Source of the DNA: Streptococcus oralis | GTDB taxonomy: Bacteria > Bacillota > Bacilli > Lactobacillales > Streptococcaceae | Length of the DNA: 64,000 nucleotides | Direction: 5' to 3' | Assembly (NCBI RefSeq): GCF_021497945.1 | Contig: NZ_CP046524.1 | Coordinates: 1,399,501-1,463,500, forward strand | Shown: in pieces, positions 8,983 through 16,974 of the stretch | Numbering within the stretch: position 1 is the first letter of the stretch | Layout of the letters: every line of letters starts with the position of its first letter | Program-made: the position numbers and the translations under genes | The notes under the pieces: model-generated | Databases searched by the model: none | Told to the model about the DNA's origin: nothing | The model's input: only the letters and a program-made list of their open reading frames with translations

Positions 8983-9005
8983 AAAAAAGCTAGCAAGCGC
9001 TAACT
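8983..9005 (-). terminator. Second GTTAGC/GCTAGC hairpin upstream of vex1
   Basis: GTTAGC and GCTAGC (one G-T pair) with a four-base loop, then six T on the minus strand. It closely resembles the tRNA-Leu terminator 140 bases upstream and may be a duplicated backup terminator. Confidence 0.7.
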
Positions 9006-9123
9006 TTCTTCATATAGAACGCGTTTTACCAATCAAAAACCGACTCCATTCTATAAATGATAGTTCTTGATGCCCAATACCTTCCGATATCCAAAATGCC
9101 TCCTCTAGCCTTCTTTGGAAAAC

Positions 9124-9150
9124 AAAAAGAGCTAGCCAAAGCTAACTCTT
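9124..9150 (-). terminator. Terminator of tRNA-Leu
   Basis: AGAGTTAGC and GCTAGCTCT pair around TTTG, with TTTTTG following on the minus strand, eight bases past the tRNA 3' end. Confidence 0.85.
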
Positions 9151-9157
9151 ATCCTAT

Positions 9158-9242
9158 GCGGAGAGAGGGACTTGAACCCTCACGACCTAAAGCGGTCACA
9201 GGATCCTTAGTCCTGCGCGTCTGCCAATTCCGCCATCCCCGC
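9158..9242 (-). tRNA. tRNA-Leu, anticodon AAG
   Basis: An 85-base class II tRNA on the minus strand. Acceptor arms GCGGGGA and TCTCCGC pair fully with one G-T. The anticodon stem CAGGA/TCCTG encloses loop CTAAGGA, giving anticodon AAG (reads CUU). A long variable arm and the GGTTCAAGTCC T-arm are present. CCA is not encoded. It has its own TTGACA/TATACT promoter and a terminator. Confidence 0.96.
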
Positions 9243-9257
9243 GTCGATTACTTTACT

Positions 9258-9286
9258 AGTATATCAACTTTCAAAATCTTTGTCAA
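9258..9286 (-). promoter_or_regulatory. Promoter of tRNA-Leu
   Basis: TTGACA (9281-9286), 17-base spacer, TATACT (9258-9263), with TG one base before the -10. It lies between pncA and the tRNA on the minus strand. Confidence 0.85.
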
Positions 9287-9323
9287 CACTTTTTTCAGAT
9301 TTTTTTTCATTTTTCCAAGGGAA

Positions 9324-9899
9324 TCATTCTTTAATTTCATCAAGATTTTCATCCAACAATTTGGCTCCCAAAGTGTTCTTAAAATGTCCAAGAGCAAACT
9401 GATGATTTTCTGGCCAGATAGAGGCAACCGCAGGCTTGACAATCTCGATTTGATAACCTAGATTATAAGCATCAATAGCCGTATGAAGAACACAAATATC
9501 AGTCAGGACTCCAGTTAGGATGACTGTATCAACCCGACGTTCTCGCAAACGGATATCTAGGTCCGTTCCTGAAAATGCTGAATAGTGACGCTTGTCCATC
9601 CAAAAGACACGGCTATCCCCCTCATGTTCAGCATAAAAGTCAGCTAGGGGACCATAGAGATTACGACCACTAGTTCCGATGATGTTATGCGGTGGAAAGA
9701 GCTTGCTTTCTGGGTGGAATGTATCCTTCTCTTCATGAGCATCAATGGTGAAAAAGATATAGTCCCCACGTTCAAAAGCCAATCTGGTCACTCGATTGAT
9801 TACCTCTGATATGGCTTGAGCAGGTGCCCCTGCAGTCAATTTCCCCTGATCTGCTACGAAATCCTCTGTATAGTCAATTGAGATTAAAGCCTTTGCCAT
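9324..9899 (-). CDS. pncA: Nicotinamidase
   Basis: Deamidates nicotinamide to nicotinate for NAD salvage. The 191 residues contain every known active-site position of the pneumococcal enzyme: catalytic Asp9, Lys103 and Cys136, and metal ligands Asp53, His55 and His71. An isochorismatase-type fold is expected. The ATG shares one base with the codY stop (TAATG), so it is translationally coupled to CodY and expressed from the codY promoter. Confidence 0.95.
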   Translation of the reverse strand: MAKALISIDYTEDFVADQGKLTAGAPAQAISEVINRVTRLAFERGDYIFFTIDAHEEKDTFHPESKLFPPHNIIGTSGRNLYGPLADFYAEHEGDSRVFWMDKRHYSAFSGTDLDIRLRERRVDTVILTGVLTDICVLHTAIDAYNLGYQIEIVKPAVASIWPENHQFALGHFKNTLGAKLLDENLDEIKE

Positions 9900-10687
9900 T
9901 AGTAGTCCCTCTTTTTCACTTCCTCAAAGATATCTGAAATCAATACTTTTAGATAGGTTCCCTTCATTCCTAGTGAACGGCTTTCAATAATTCCTGCCGA
10001 CTCTAGCTTACGGAGAGCATTGACAATCACTGAGCGCGTGATTCCAATACGATCTGCTATAACAGACGCAGTCAGCTGCCCTTCATTTCCATCCAGCTCA
10101 GCTAAAATAGCTGAAACAGCACGAAGTTCTGAGTAAGAAAGGGTATTGACCGCCATAGTAACAGCAGTACGGCGGCGGATATTTTTCTCATCTTCTTCAC
10201 GTTGGAAGTTCAAGAGTTGAATCCCTACCACTGTGCTCGCAATCTCAACAAGAATCAAATCCTCATCTTCAAATTTCTTATCATTGCGCCAAATAATCAA
10301 CGAACCTAGACGAATCCCTGATACATGAATCGGAGCGATGGTTGTCAAACCATCTGGAAAGTCCGCACGACTCTCTACAGGGAAAATGGTCAAATCATGT
10401 TCAATAGGAAGATTGGCCTCCGTATCGTAGATCATGTTTGCCCCTTGTACATAGTCATCTGGGAACGTCTTGGTTTGGAAAAACTGCTCTACACGGTCTG
10501 TATTGGTTTTATAGCGCATAAAGTAGCCCAAAAGACGGCCCTTGCTATTGACAATGCAGGCATTGCAATCAATAATGTCTGCTAGTTGACGTGTAATGGC
10601 ATTGTATGGAAGTTCATCCTGCATTTGCTCTTCTGAGCGTTTTAAAATTGATGTAATTTTTCTTGTTTTTTCTAATAAATGTGCCAT
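9899..10687 (-). CDS. codY: CodY, GTP/branched-chain amino acid-sensing global regulator
   Basis: A 262-aa protein: N-terminal GAF domain (about residues 1-155) that binds branched-chain amino acids, a linker, and a C-terminal winged helix with the recognition segment [16 protein letters not shown] near 208-223. CodY represses amino-acid uptake and biosynthesis genes when nutrients are plentiful. Its promoter is strong, and a 14/15 match to the CodY consensus lies just upstream of the -35, which suggests autoregulation. pncA follows with a one-base overlap. A candidate small RNA is transcribed divergently. Confidence 0.97.
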   Translation of the reverse strand: MAHLLEKTRKITSILKRSEEQMQDELPYNAITRQLADIIDCNACIVNSKGRLLGYFMRYKTNTDRVEQFFQTKTFPDDYVQGANMIYDTEANLPIEHDLTIFPVESRADFPDGLTTIAPIHVSGIRLGSLIIWRNDKKFEDEDLILVEIASTVVGIQLLNFQREEDEKNIRRRTAVTMAVNTLSYSELRAVSAILAELDGNEGQLTASVIADRIGITRSVIVNALRKLESAGIIESRSLGMKGTYLKVLISDIFEEVKKRDY

Positions 10688-10713
10688 TTTTTACCTCGCA
10701 TATAATCGCTTCT

Positions 10714-10742
10714 ATTATAACATAGAAAAGTCTTTATTTCAA
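10714..10742 (-). promoter_or_regulatory. Promoter of codY-pncA
   Basis: TTGAAA (10737-10742), 17-base spacer, TATAAT (10714-10719) with an extended TGT. The -10 ends about 27 bases from the codY ATG. Confidence 0.85.
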
Positions 10743-10743
10743 T

Positions 10744-10758
10744 AATTATCTGAAAATT
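10744..10758. promoter_or_regulatory. CodY box
   Basis: AATTATCTGAAAATT matches the palindromic consensus AATTTTCWGAAAATT at 14 of 15 positions. It ends two bases from the codY -35 and lies about 60 bases upstream of the divergent sRNA -35. Confidence 0.75.
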
Positions 10759-10816
10759 GCTTATTGAATTGCAATTTTTAAAAGCAAAAATATTTTATAA
10801 AAATAGCAATTTTTTA

Positions 10817-10845
10817 TTGACATTCTGTTTGGGTTTTTATATAAT
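10817..10845 (+). promoter_or_regulatory. Consensus promoter facing away from codY
   Basis: Perfect TTGACA (10817-10822), exactly 17 bases, perfect TATAAT (10840-10845). No open reading frame follows on this strand. A terminator lies about 115 bases downstream. Confidence 0.88.
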
Positions 10846-10851
10846 ATTATT

Positions 10852-10968
10852 ATAAGAAGATGGATTAAAGTTCCCCTTCCCATCTCACCTTTCCTTTACT
10901 TTTATACATCTTCTTTTACTATCGGTCTCCTTATATAAAAAAGCGATTCATTTTGAATCGCTTTTTCT
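10852..10968 (+). ncRNA. Candidate small RNA (~117 nt) divergent from codY
   Basis: Directly seen: a consensus promoter, then about 117 bases without an ORF, ending in a 12-bp hairpin with T5. A nine-base 5' stem, AAGAAGATG (10854-10862) with CATCTTCTT (10907-10915), encloses a C/U-rich loop with CCCCTTCCC and ACCTTTCCTTT. A second unpaired GTCTCCTT (10925-10932) lies before the terminator. Both stretches are complementary to Shine-Dalgarno sequences, as in streptococcal csRNAs, but no CiaR repeat (TTTAAG-N5-TTTAAG) is present. The function as a trans-acting sRNA is inferred. It may already be known from RNA-seq. Confidence 0.68.
10937..10966. terminator. Bidirectional terminator (sRNA and helicase)
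   Basis: AAGCGATTCA and TGAATCGCTT pair around a short T loop, with A and T runs on both sides. It ends the plus-strand sRNA and the minus-strand DEAD-box gene, whose stop is at 10968. Confidence 0.92.
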
Positions 10969-12545
10969 TATTTATCGCCCTTGTTACGAATAACAAATCC
11001 TGTTTTCTTTTCACTTGAAGTGTTGCGAGGTTTTTTATTGTCTTTATTACGATAGCGTCTGTCTTTATCAAAACGATCGTTTCCGCGGTTGCCTTTCTTG
11101 AAGTCATCACGGCGACCATTGCCACGGCGATCACGATCTCGACGGTCGTCTCCACGACGGCCTCCACGACCTCCCTTACCTTTGCCACCAAAGCCATTAC
11201 CTGATGGTTTAAATGGCAGTGGTTTTTCACGCGCAATCTCCACTTCAGGAAGACTATCTGGATCTTGGACTGTCAGACTCAAGATATACATAGCCAATTC
11301 TTCTGGACTAAATTCGGCAGCTAACTTACGAGCATCTTTAGCAAATTTCTCAAAGTTCCCACGAATGGCTTCGTCTGCGAAATCTCGTTCGATTTTCTTG
11401 AGAGCCACTTGTTTCTTAGCTTGGAAGGCTTCGTCTGCACTAGCAGGTTTGAGACCTTTCATGCGTTTTTTAGTCAAGTTTTCGATGATTTGGAGATAGC
11501 CCATTTCGTTTGGTGATACAAAAGTAATAGACTGACCTGACTTACCAGCACGACCTGTACGACCGATACGGTGAACGTAACTTTCAGGATCTTGTGGAAT
11601 ATCGTAGTTGTAGACATGGGTCACACCTGAGATATCCAAACCACGTGCTGCCACGTCTGTCGCAACCAAAACATCAAGGTTCCCATTTTTAAAATCACGA
11701 AGGACACGAAGACGTTTGTTTTGGTCTAGGTCACCATGAATTCCTTCAGCACGGAAGCCACGGATTTTCAGTCCACGAGTTAATTCATCTACACGACGTT
11801 TGGTACGACCAAATACGATAGCAAGTTCTGGTTGTTCCACATCCATAAGACGTGTCATGGTATCAAATTTCTCTTGTTCCTTGACACGGATATAGTACTG
11901 ATCAACCAGCTCTGTTGTCAATTCCTTGGCAGCAATCTTGACATGCTCAGGGTCCTTCATAAACTGAACACCGATACGTTTGATAGCATCTGGCATGGTT
12001 GCTGAAAAGAGCAAGGTTTGACGATTTTCAGGGACACGGGAAATGATGGCTTCGATGTCTTCAAGGAAGCCCATGTTGAGCATTTCATCCGCTTCGTCAA
12101 GGATAAGCGTTTCAATGTCTTGTAATTTCAAGGCCTTGCGTTTAATCAAGTCCAAGAGACGACCTGGTGTTCCTACCACGATGTGAGCACCAGATTTAAG
12201 AGCCTTGATTTGTTTTTCAATGCTGGAACCACCGTAAACTGAGCGAACTTTCACTCCTTTGCTACGGCCAAAGCGGAAGAGTTCCTCTTGGCTTTGGACA
12301 GCGAGCTCACGAGTTGGAGCGATGACCAAGGCTTGGATGGTCGCTTCTTCTGTACGGATTTTTTCAAGGGTTGGCAAGCCAAAGGCTGCCGTTTTTCCTG
12401 TACCAGTCTGAGCTTGACCGATAACGTCTTTTCCTTCGAGAGCCAAGGGAATAGTCTGTTCTTGGATGGGACTTGCTTCTACAAATCCAGCTTTTTCAAT
12501 CTCTGCTAGCAAATCAGCAGACAAGTTAAATTCATTAAATTTCAC
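10968..12545 (-). CDS. cshA: DEAD-box RNA helicase, CshA-like
   Basis: A 525-aa ATP-dependent RNA helicase. Motif I AQTGTGKT is near residue 44, Ia PTRELA near 73, DEAD near 150, SAT near 181, and motif VI HRIGRTGR near 325. Residues from about 440 form a Gly/Arg/Asp-rich basic tail of the kind that binds RNA, and the length fits CshA rather than a minimal helicase. The start is GTG (12543-12545) with a weak AGAAAGAAG. The gene has a leader of about 140 bases from an extended -10 and ends at the terminator shared with the sRNA. CshA proteins act in mRNA decay and cold adaptation. The symbol is by homology. Confidence 0.9.
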   Translation of the reverse strand: MKFNEFNLSADLLAEIEKAGFVEASPIQEQTIPLALEGKDVIGQAQTGTGKTAAFGLPTLEKIRTEEATIQALVIAPTRELAVQSQEELFRFGRSKGVKVRSVYGGSSIEKQIKALKSGAHIVVGTPGRLLDLIKRKALKLQDIETLILDEADEMLNMGFLEDIEAIISRVPENRQTLLFSATMPDAIKRIGVQFMKDPEHVKIAAKELTTELVDQYYIRVKEQEKFDTMTRLMDVEQPELAIVFGRTKRRVDELTRGLKIRGFRAEGIHGDLDQNKRLRVLRDFKNGNLDVLVATDVAARGLDISGVTHVYNYDIPQDPESYVHRIGRTGRAGKSGQSITFVSPNEMGYLQIIENLTKKRMKGLKPASADEAFQAKKQVALKKIERDFADEAIRGNFEKFAKDARKLAAEFSPEELAMYILSLTVQDPDSLPEVEIAREKPLPFKPSGNGFGGKGKGGRGGRRGDDRRDRDRRGNGRRDDFKKGNRGNDRFDKDRRYRNKDNKKPRNTSSEKKTGFVIRNKGDK

Positions 12546-12692
12546 GTTTTTCTTCTTTCTAAAGATGGTGCGAAGCCATCCTATAGCGCGTAGTGTATAC
12601 TTTTCTTTTCATGACGTATCTTCTACAAAAACGAGATACCGTGTTGCTTCTTTTCCACGAAAGAAAAGTACGAGTTTCTTTGCAACTTATCT

Positions 12693-12701
12693 AGTATAAC
12701 A
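12693..12701 (-). promoter_or_regulatory. Extended -10 promoter of the helicase gene
   Basis: TATACT preceded by TGT on the minus strand, about 150 bases before the GTG start. The -35 is weak. Confidence 0.5.
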
Positions 12702-12743
12702 CAAGAGCGGGGCAAAAGATAGCAGAATTCGTTTCTAAACTTA

Positions 12744-12757
12744 TGTAAACGATTTCC
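12744..12757 (+). promoter_or_regulatory. cre-like site upstream of har
   Basis: TGTAAACGATTTCC matches the CcpA site consensus at 13 of 14 positions. It lies about 75 bases upstream of the har -10. Confidence 0.4.
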
Positions 12758-12827
12758 CATAAATATGAATACACCCTTACATAGCTCATTTCTCCCGTAG
12801 CAGATTTGTGCAAAAAGTGTTTTCTTG

Positions 12828-12836
12828 TGCTAGAAT
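12828..12836 (+). promoter_or_regulatory. Extended -10 promoter of har
   Basis: TGC followed by TAGAAT, about 25 bases before the ATG and its TAGGAGG. The nearest -35-like hexamer (TTGTGC) is 19 bases away. Confidence 0.6.
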
Positions 12837-12860
12837 GAAAATCAAATAGGAGGACTATGA

Positions 12861-14177
12861 ATGTTAACATATGATTTAATCGTTATTGGATTTGGTAAAG
12901 CTGGTAAAACACTAGCTGGTAAATTAGCTTCAGCTGGAAAAAAAGTAGCTCTTATCGAACGTAGCAAAACTATGTACGGTGGAACTTGTATCAACATCGG
13001 TTGTATCCCAACCAAAACCTTGCTAGTCGCTGCTGAGAAAGACTTGTCTTTTGAAGAAGTCATTGCTACCAAAAATACTATCACTAGTCGCCTCAACGGT
13101 AAAAACTATGCTACTGTTGCGGGTACAGGTGTGGATATCTTTGATGCGGAAGCTCACTTCCTTTCAAACAAAGTCATCGAAATCCAAGCTGGTGATGAAA
13201 AACAAGAATTGACTGCTGAAACTATCGTTATCAACACTGGTGCTGTTTCAAACGTCTTGCCAATCCCTGGACTTGCTACAAGTAAGAACGTCTTTGACTC
13301 GACAGGTATCCAAAATTTGGATAAATTGCCTGAAAAGCTTGGAGTCCTTGGTGGCGGAAATATCGGTCTTGAATTTGCTGGTCTTTACAACAAACTCGGC
13401 AGCAAGGTAACAGTTCTAGATGCCTTAGATACTTTCCTACCTCGAGCAGAACCTTCCATCGCAGCTCTTGCAAAACAATACATGGAAGAAGACGGTATTG
13501 AATTGCTTCAAAACATCCGTACTACTGAAATCAAAAACGACGGTGACCAAGTTCTCGTCGTAACTGAAAACGAAACGTACCGTTTCGACGCCCTTCTCTA
13601 TGCAACTGGACGTAAACCAAACGTAGAACCACTTCAACTTGAGAATACAGATATTGAACTAACGGAGCGTGGTGCTATCAAAGTAGACAAACATTGTCAA
13701 ACAAACGTTCCTGGTGTCTTTGCAGTCGGAGACGTCAACGGTGGACCTCAATTCACCTACATTTCACTTGATGACTTCCGTGTTGTCTACAGCTACCTTG
13801 CTGGAGATGGCAGCTACACACTTGAAGACCGTCTCAATGTGCCAAATACTATGTTCATCACACCTGCACTTTCACAAGTTGGCTTGACTGAAAGCCAAGC
13901 AGCTGAGTTGAAACTTCCATACGCAGTGAAGGAAATTCCTGTTGCTGCCATGCCTCGTGGTCATGTAAATGGAGACCTTCGTGGAGCCTTCAAAGCTGTT
14001 GTCAATACTGAAACAAAAGAAATTCTTGGAGCAAGCATCTTCTCGGAAGGTTCTCAAGAAATCATCAACATCATCACTGTTGCGATGGACAACAAGATCC
14101 CTTACACTTACTTCACAAAACAAATCTTCACTCACCCAACCTTGGCTGAGAACTTGAATGACTTGTTTGCGATTTAA
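12861..14177 (+). CDS. har: Flavoprotein disulfide reductase, RclA/Har-type hypothiocyanous acid reductase
   Basis: A 438-aa class I pyridine nucleotide-disulfide oxidoreductase. The FAD motif IGFGKAG is at the N-terminus and the redox pair Cys43/Cys48 is in GGTCINIGCIP. The NAD(P)H motif GGGNIGLEFAG is near residue 155, the FAD-binding AVGDVNGG near 290, and the dimerisation domain has FTHPTLAENL near the end. This layout is that of RclA. The pneumococcal orthologue (SPD_1415, from memory) was shown to reduce hypothiocyanous acid made by host peroxidases. It is monocistronic, with its own promoter and a terminator at 14198-14231. Confidence 0.85.
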   Translation: MLTYDLIVIGFGKAGKTLAGKLASAGKKVALIERSKTMYGGTCINIGCIPTKTLLVAAEKDLSFEEVIATKNTITSRLNGKNYATVAGTGVDIFDAEAHFLSNKVIEIQAGDEKQELTAETIVINTGAVSNVLPIPGLATSKNVFDSTGIQNLDKLPEKLGVLGGGNIGLEFAGLYNKLGSKVTVLDALDTFLPRAEPSIAALAKQYMEEDGIELLQNIRTTEIKNDGDQVLVVTENETYRFDALLYATGRKPNVEPLQLENTDIELTERGAIKVDKHCQTNVPGVFAVGDVNGGPQFTYISLDDFRVVYSYLAGDGSYTLEDRLNVPNTMFITPALSQVGLTESQAAELKLPYAVKEIPVAAMPRGHVNGDLRGAFKAVVNTETKEILGASIFSEGSQEIINIITVAMDNKIPYTYFTKQIFTHPTLAENLNDLFAI

Positions 14178-14197
14178 GATTTCAAATATTCTACACA

Positions 14198-14231
14198 AGA
14201 CAAGTATCCATTTTGGTGCTTGTCTTTTTCT
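14198..14231 (+). terminator. Terminator of har
   Basis: AGACAAG and CTTGTCT form the stem around a GTATC...GGTG interior, followed by TTTTTC. Confidence 0.85.
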
Positions 14232-14261
14232 ATCCAGTCCATAGTTTCCTTACAAGATTAT

Positions 14262-14290
14262 TTGTGCTTTTAGCTGTAAAAGCTTATAAT
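14262..14290 (+). promoter_or_regulatory. Promoter of the 401-aa membrane protein gene
   Basis: TTGTGC (14262-14267), 17 bases, TATAAT (14285-14290), then AGGAGG before the ATG at 14342. Confidence 0.8.
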
Positions 14291-14341
14291 ATAGGTGTAG
14301 GATGTTGTCTTCATTTTCTGTTCAAAGAGGAGGCTAATCAA

Positions 14342-15547
14342 ATGGGAAAGCAAGTTAAATCACAAAAACACACTCCTTTTTCCTTCCTATCCAAAGAAAA
14401 AAGTACGGCTGTGAAAACACTGGTTTTCTGTGTTAGTACAGTCTTCATTTTTCTCCTACTTTGTTGGATGCTTTTTCGCTTGATTTCACCTCAAAAACAG
14501 CGATTTACAGTCAATCAGACTGTTGATTTTTACCTTGTTAATTCGAAATCAATCCAAAGTTATCAGTTGCAAAACGATCAGTTTCAGCTCACGAAGACTG
14601 AGGACATCTCCATTGCAGAAGATGTCAATTTCTGGTTTCCTCAGGGACGGTTTGACAATCGCTATCTCGTCTTCTCATCTGGAAATACTAGAGGGAAAGC
14701 ATCCACTCAGAACATTGTATCCCTTGACTTTCAGACAGGGGACATCCGAAAAACTTCAACTCCCTTCTATGCTTATTCGGGAGCTGGAGTATCAGACAAG
14801 TTCTTCTACACAGGCCAAACTACAACTGAGGATGGGGTTCTCAGCATGTTTGATATCTCAGGAAAGTTGATTACTCAAAAAACATTCTCCGAATCCACTT
14901 CCTTTCCGATCCAGTTTCATGGAAGAGGGAATCGCCTCTACCTCGGCCTGGGATTTCACGATGAGTCTCGCCAACGACCCGCTTTAGTCTTCGATGGTTA
15001 TTTAGTTGAATTAGACGAAAATAATCAACTAAAAGAATTGTCTCGCACACCTCTGACAAGCGAAGGCAAGATCGTTGAAATGTTAACTTCTTCTGAATTA
15101 ATCGGTGACAATTATTACAGTAGTGTTGCTTATACCCGAAATACAGAAACCTTTTCTAAGGATCCAGACAATCGCATACTTGTCATGAACTTGTCTAGTA
15201 AGGAAAAGCACTTCATCACGCTACCAGAGAACAATCCAAATCTTCTTTATAAAACACCGAAAGAAGACCAATTGATTGTAAAACATGAGGCGGATGGAAA
15301 TGATCGCTGTGCCTTATCTATTGTCAATCTCTCTGATGAATCCAGCTATCTGATTAATGTCAGAAAAGATTTGCCTGACTCTACAGAAGAGATAATACAC
15401 ATCGATGCAAGTTTGACAAACAAGGTATTGATTGTAACCAATCAACATTTGTTATTGTATTCTCTAGAAAATGGCCAACTTCTAACCAAAACAAAACTGG
15501 AACTGAAACAAAACGACTTCCCAATCGCAACTTGGTTTCAGAACTAA
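14342..15547 (+). CDS. Single-pass membrane protein with a large extracellular, propeller-like domain
   Basis: I do not recognise a named family. The ATG at 14342 is preferred over an upstream in-frame start because AGGAGG lies eight bases before it and the promoter at 14262-14290 excludes the earlier one. The 401-aa product has a basic N-terminus, one membrane segment at about residues 25-48, and a long extracellular part. That part has repeated short units of the type VSLDF.TGDI, MFDISGKLI and VLIVTNQHLLLYSLENGQL, which suggest a beta-propeller. No catalytic motif or sortase signal is seen. It is monocistronic with its own promoter and terminator. Confidence 0.7.
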   Translation: MGKQVKSQKHTPFSFLSKEKSTAVKTLVFCVSTVFIFLLLCWMLFRLISPQKQRFTVNQTVDFYLVNSKSIQSYQLQNDQFQLTKTEDISIAEDVNFWFPQGRFDNRYLVFSSGNTRGKASTQNIVSLDFQTGDIRKTSTPFYAYSGAGVSDKFFYTGQTTTEDGVLSMFDISGKLITQKTFSESTSFPIQFHGRGNRLYLGLGFHDESRQRPALVFDGYLVELDENNQLKELSRTPLTSEGKIVEMLTSSELIGDNYYSSVAYTRNTETFSKDPDNRILVMNLSSKEKHFITLPENNPNLLYKTPKEDQLIVKHEADGNDRCALSIVNLSDESSYLINVRKDLPDSTEEIIHIDASLTNKVLIVTNQHLLLYSLENGQLLTKTKLELKQNDFPIATWFQN

Positions 15548-15554
15548 TCACTCA

Positions 15555-15577
15555 CAGCCCTCTTCGGGCTGTTTTTG
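15555..15577 (+). terminator. Terminator after the 401-aa gene
   Basis: CAGCCC and GGGCTG pair around TCTTC, followed by TTTTTG. Confidence 0.92.
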
Positions 15578-15630
15578 TTTCTGCGAAATCTCAAATCTGT
15601 CTTTTCCCTCTTTTATGATATAATAGAAAC

Positions 15631-16974
15631 ATGGAATTAAAAACTACTTTGGGCCTCCTAGCTGGGCGTTCATCTCACTTCATCTTGAGCCGTCTTGGTC
15701 GTGGAAGTACGCTCCCAGGAAAGCTTGCCCTCCAATTTGATAAAGATATTTTACAAAATCTAGCTAAGAACTACGAGATTGTCGTGGTCACTGGTACCAA
15801 TGGAAAAACCTTAACAACTGCCCTCACTGTCGGCATTCTAAAAGAGGTCTATGGTCAGGTTCTAACCAATCCTAGTGGTGCCAACATGATCACAGGGATT
15901 ACGACAACCTTCTTGACTGCCAAATCCTCTAAAACTGGAAAAAATATTGCCGTCCTTGAAATTGACGAAGCCAGTCTATCTCGTATCTGTGACTACATCC
16001 ATCCTAGTCTTTTTGTCATCACTAATATTTTCCGTGACCAGATGGACCGCTATGGTGAGATTTACACGACTTATAACATGATTTTGGATGCCATCCGTAA
16101 GGTGCCCACGGCTACAGTTCTCCTCAATGGTGACAGTCCGCTTTTCTACAAGCCATCTATTCCAAATCCAGTTCAGTATTTTGGTTTTGACTTGGAAAAA
16201 GGACCAGCCCAACTGGCTCACTACAATACCGAAGGAATCCTCTGCCCTGACTGTCAAGGCATCCTCAAATATGAGCACAATACCTATGCCAACTTGGGAG
16301 CCTATATCTGTGAAAATTGTGGTTGCAAACGACCTGACTTGGACTACCGTCTGACAGACTTGGTTGAGTTGACCAACAATCGCTCTCGCTTTGTCATTGA
16401 CGGCCAAGAATACGGCATCCAAATCGGTGGACTTTACAACATCTACAATGCCCTTGCTGCAGTTGCCATCGCCCGTTTCCTCGGGGCTGATTCACAGCGA
16501 ATCAAGCAAGGATTTGATAAGAGTCGCGCTGTCTTCGGTCGTCAGGAAACCTTCCATATCGGTGATAAAGAATGTACTCTCGTCTTGATTAAGAATCCAG
16601 TCGGTGCAACTCAGGCTATCGAGATGATTAAACTAGCTCCTTATCCATTCAGCCTATCTGTTCTTCTTAATGCCAACTATGCTGATGGGATTGATACTAG
16701 TTGGATTTGGGATGCTGACTTTGAACAGATCACTGACATGGACATTCCTGAAATCAACGCTGGCGGTGTTCGTCATTCTGAAATCGCTCGCCGTCTTCGT
16801 GTGACAGGCTATCCAGCTGATAAAATCACTGAGACAAGCAATCTGGAGCAAGTTCTCAAAACCATTGAGAAGCAAGACTGCAAGCATGCTTATATCCTTG
16901 CAACCTATACTGCCATGCTGGAATTCCGTGAACTGCTGGCTAGTCGTCAGATTGTTAGAAAGGAGATGAACTAA
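15631..16974 (+). CDS. murT: MurT, lipid II isoglutaminyl synthase ligase subunit
   Basis: A 447-aa Mur-ligase-type ATPase that with GatD amidates D-Glu of lipid II to D-isoglutamine, required for peptidoglycan cross-linking in streptococci. The P-loop [11 protein letters not shown] is near residue 55. A Mur-ligase insertion carries a four-cysteine ribbon (CPDCQG near 206, CENCGC near 227). The C-terminal DUF1727 domain ends near 440. TATGATATAATAG lies just upstream. The stop overlaps the gatD start by one base, matching the MurT-GatD complex. Confidence 0.96.
   Translation: MELKTTLGLLAGRSSHFILSRLGRGSTLPGKLALQFDKDILQNLAKNYEIVVVTGTNGKTLTTALTVGILKEVYGQVLTNPSGANMITGITTTFLTAKSSKTGKNIAVLEIDEASLSRICDYIHPSLFVITNIFRDQMDRYGEIYTTYNMILDAIRKVPTATVLLNGDSPLFYKPSIPNPVQYFGFDLEKGPAQLAHYNTEGILCPDCQGILKYEHNTYANLGAYICENCGCKRPDLDYRLTDLVELTNNRSRFVIDGQEYGIQIGGLYNIYNALAAVAIARFLGADSQRIKQGFDKSRAVFGRQETFHIGDKECTLVLIKNPVGATQAIEMIKLAPYPFSLSVLLNANYADGIDTSWIWDADFEQITDMDIPEINAGGVRHSEIARRLRVTGYPADKITETSNLEQVLKTIEKQDCKHAYILATYTAMLEFRELLASRQIVRKEMN

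Larger units (their letters stand above)
12546..12860. other. Intergenic region between helicase and har
   Basis: No gene is seen here. It holds the minus-strand helicase leader (12546-12686) with several short hairpins, including GATGG/CCATC at about 12566-12582, and a cre-like site at 12744-12757 (13/14 to TGWAANCGNTNWCA). The plus-strand har promoter (12828-12836) completes it. Confidence 0.6.

Noticed and set aside
10931..10972. CRISPR-like or repeat origin for the AAGCGATTCA hairpin
   Set aside because: It is a single hairpin with T runs at gene ends: a plain bidirectional terminator.
11089..11499. Plus-strand ORF rich in Pro/Arg/Ser opposite the helicase gene
   Set aside because: It is the mirror of the Gly/Arg/Asp-rich helicase tail. 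It has no promoter or ribosome site.
14213..14341. Upstream extension of the 401-aa membrane protein
   Set aside because: The promoter (14262-14290) lies within it. AGGAGG supports the ATG at 14342.
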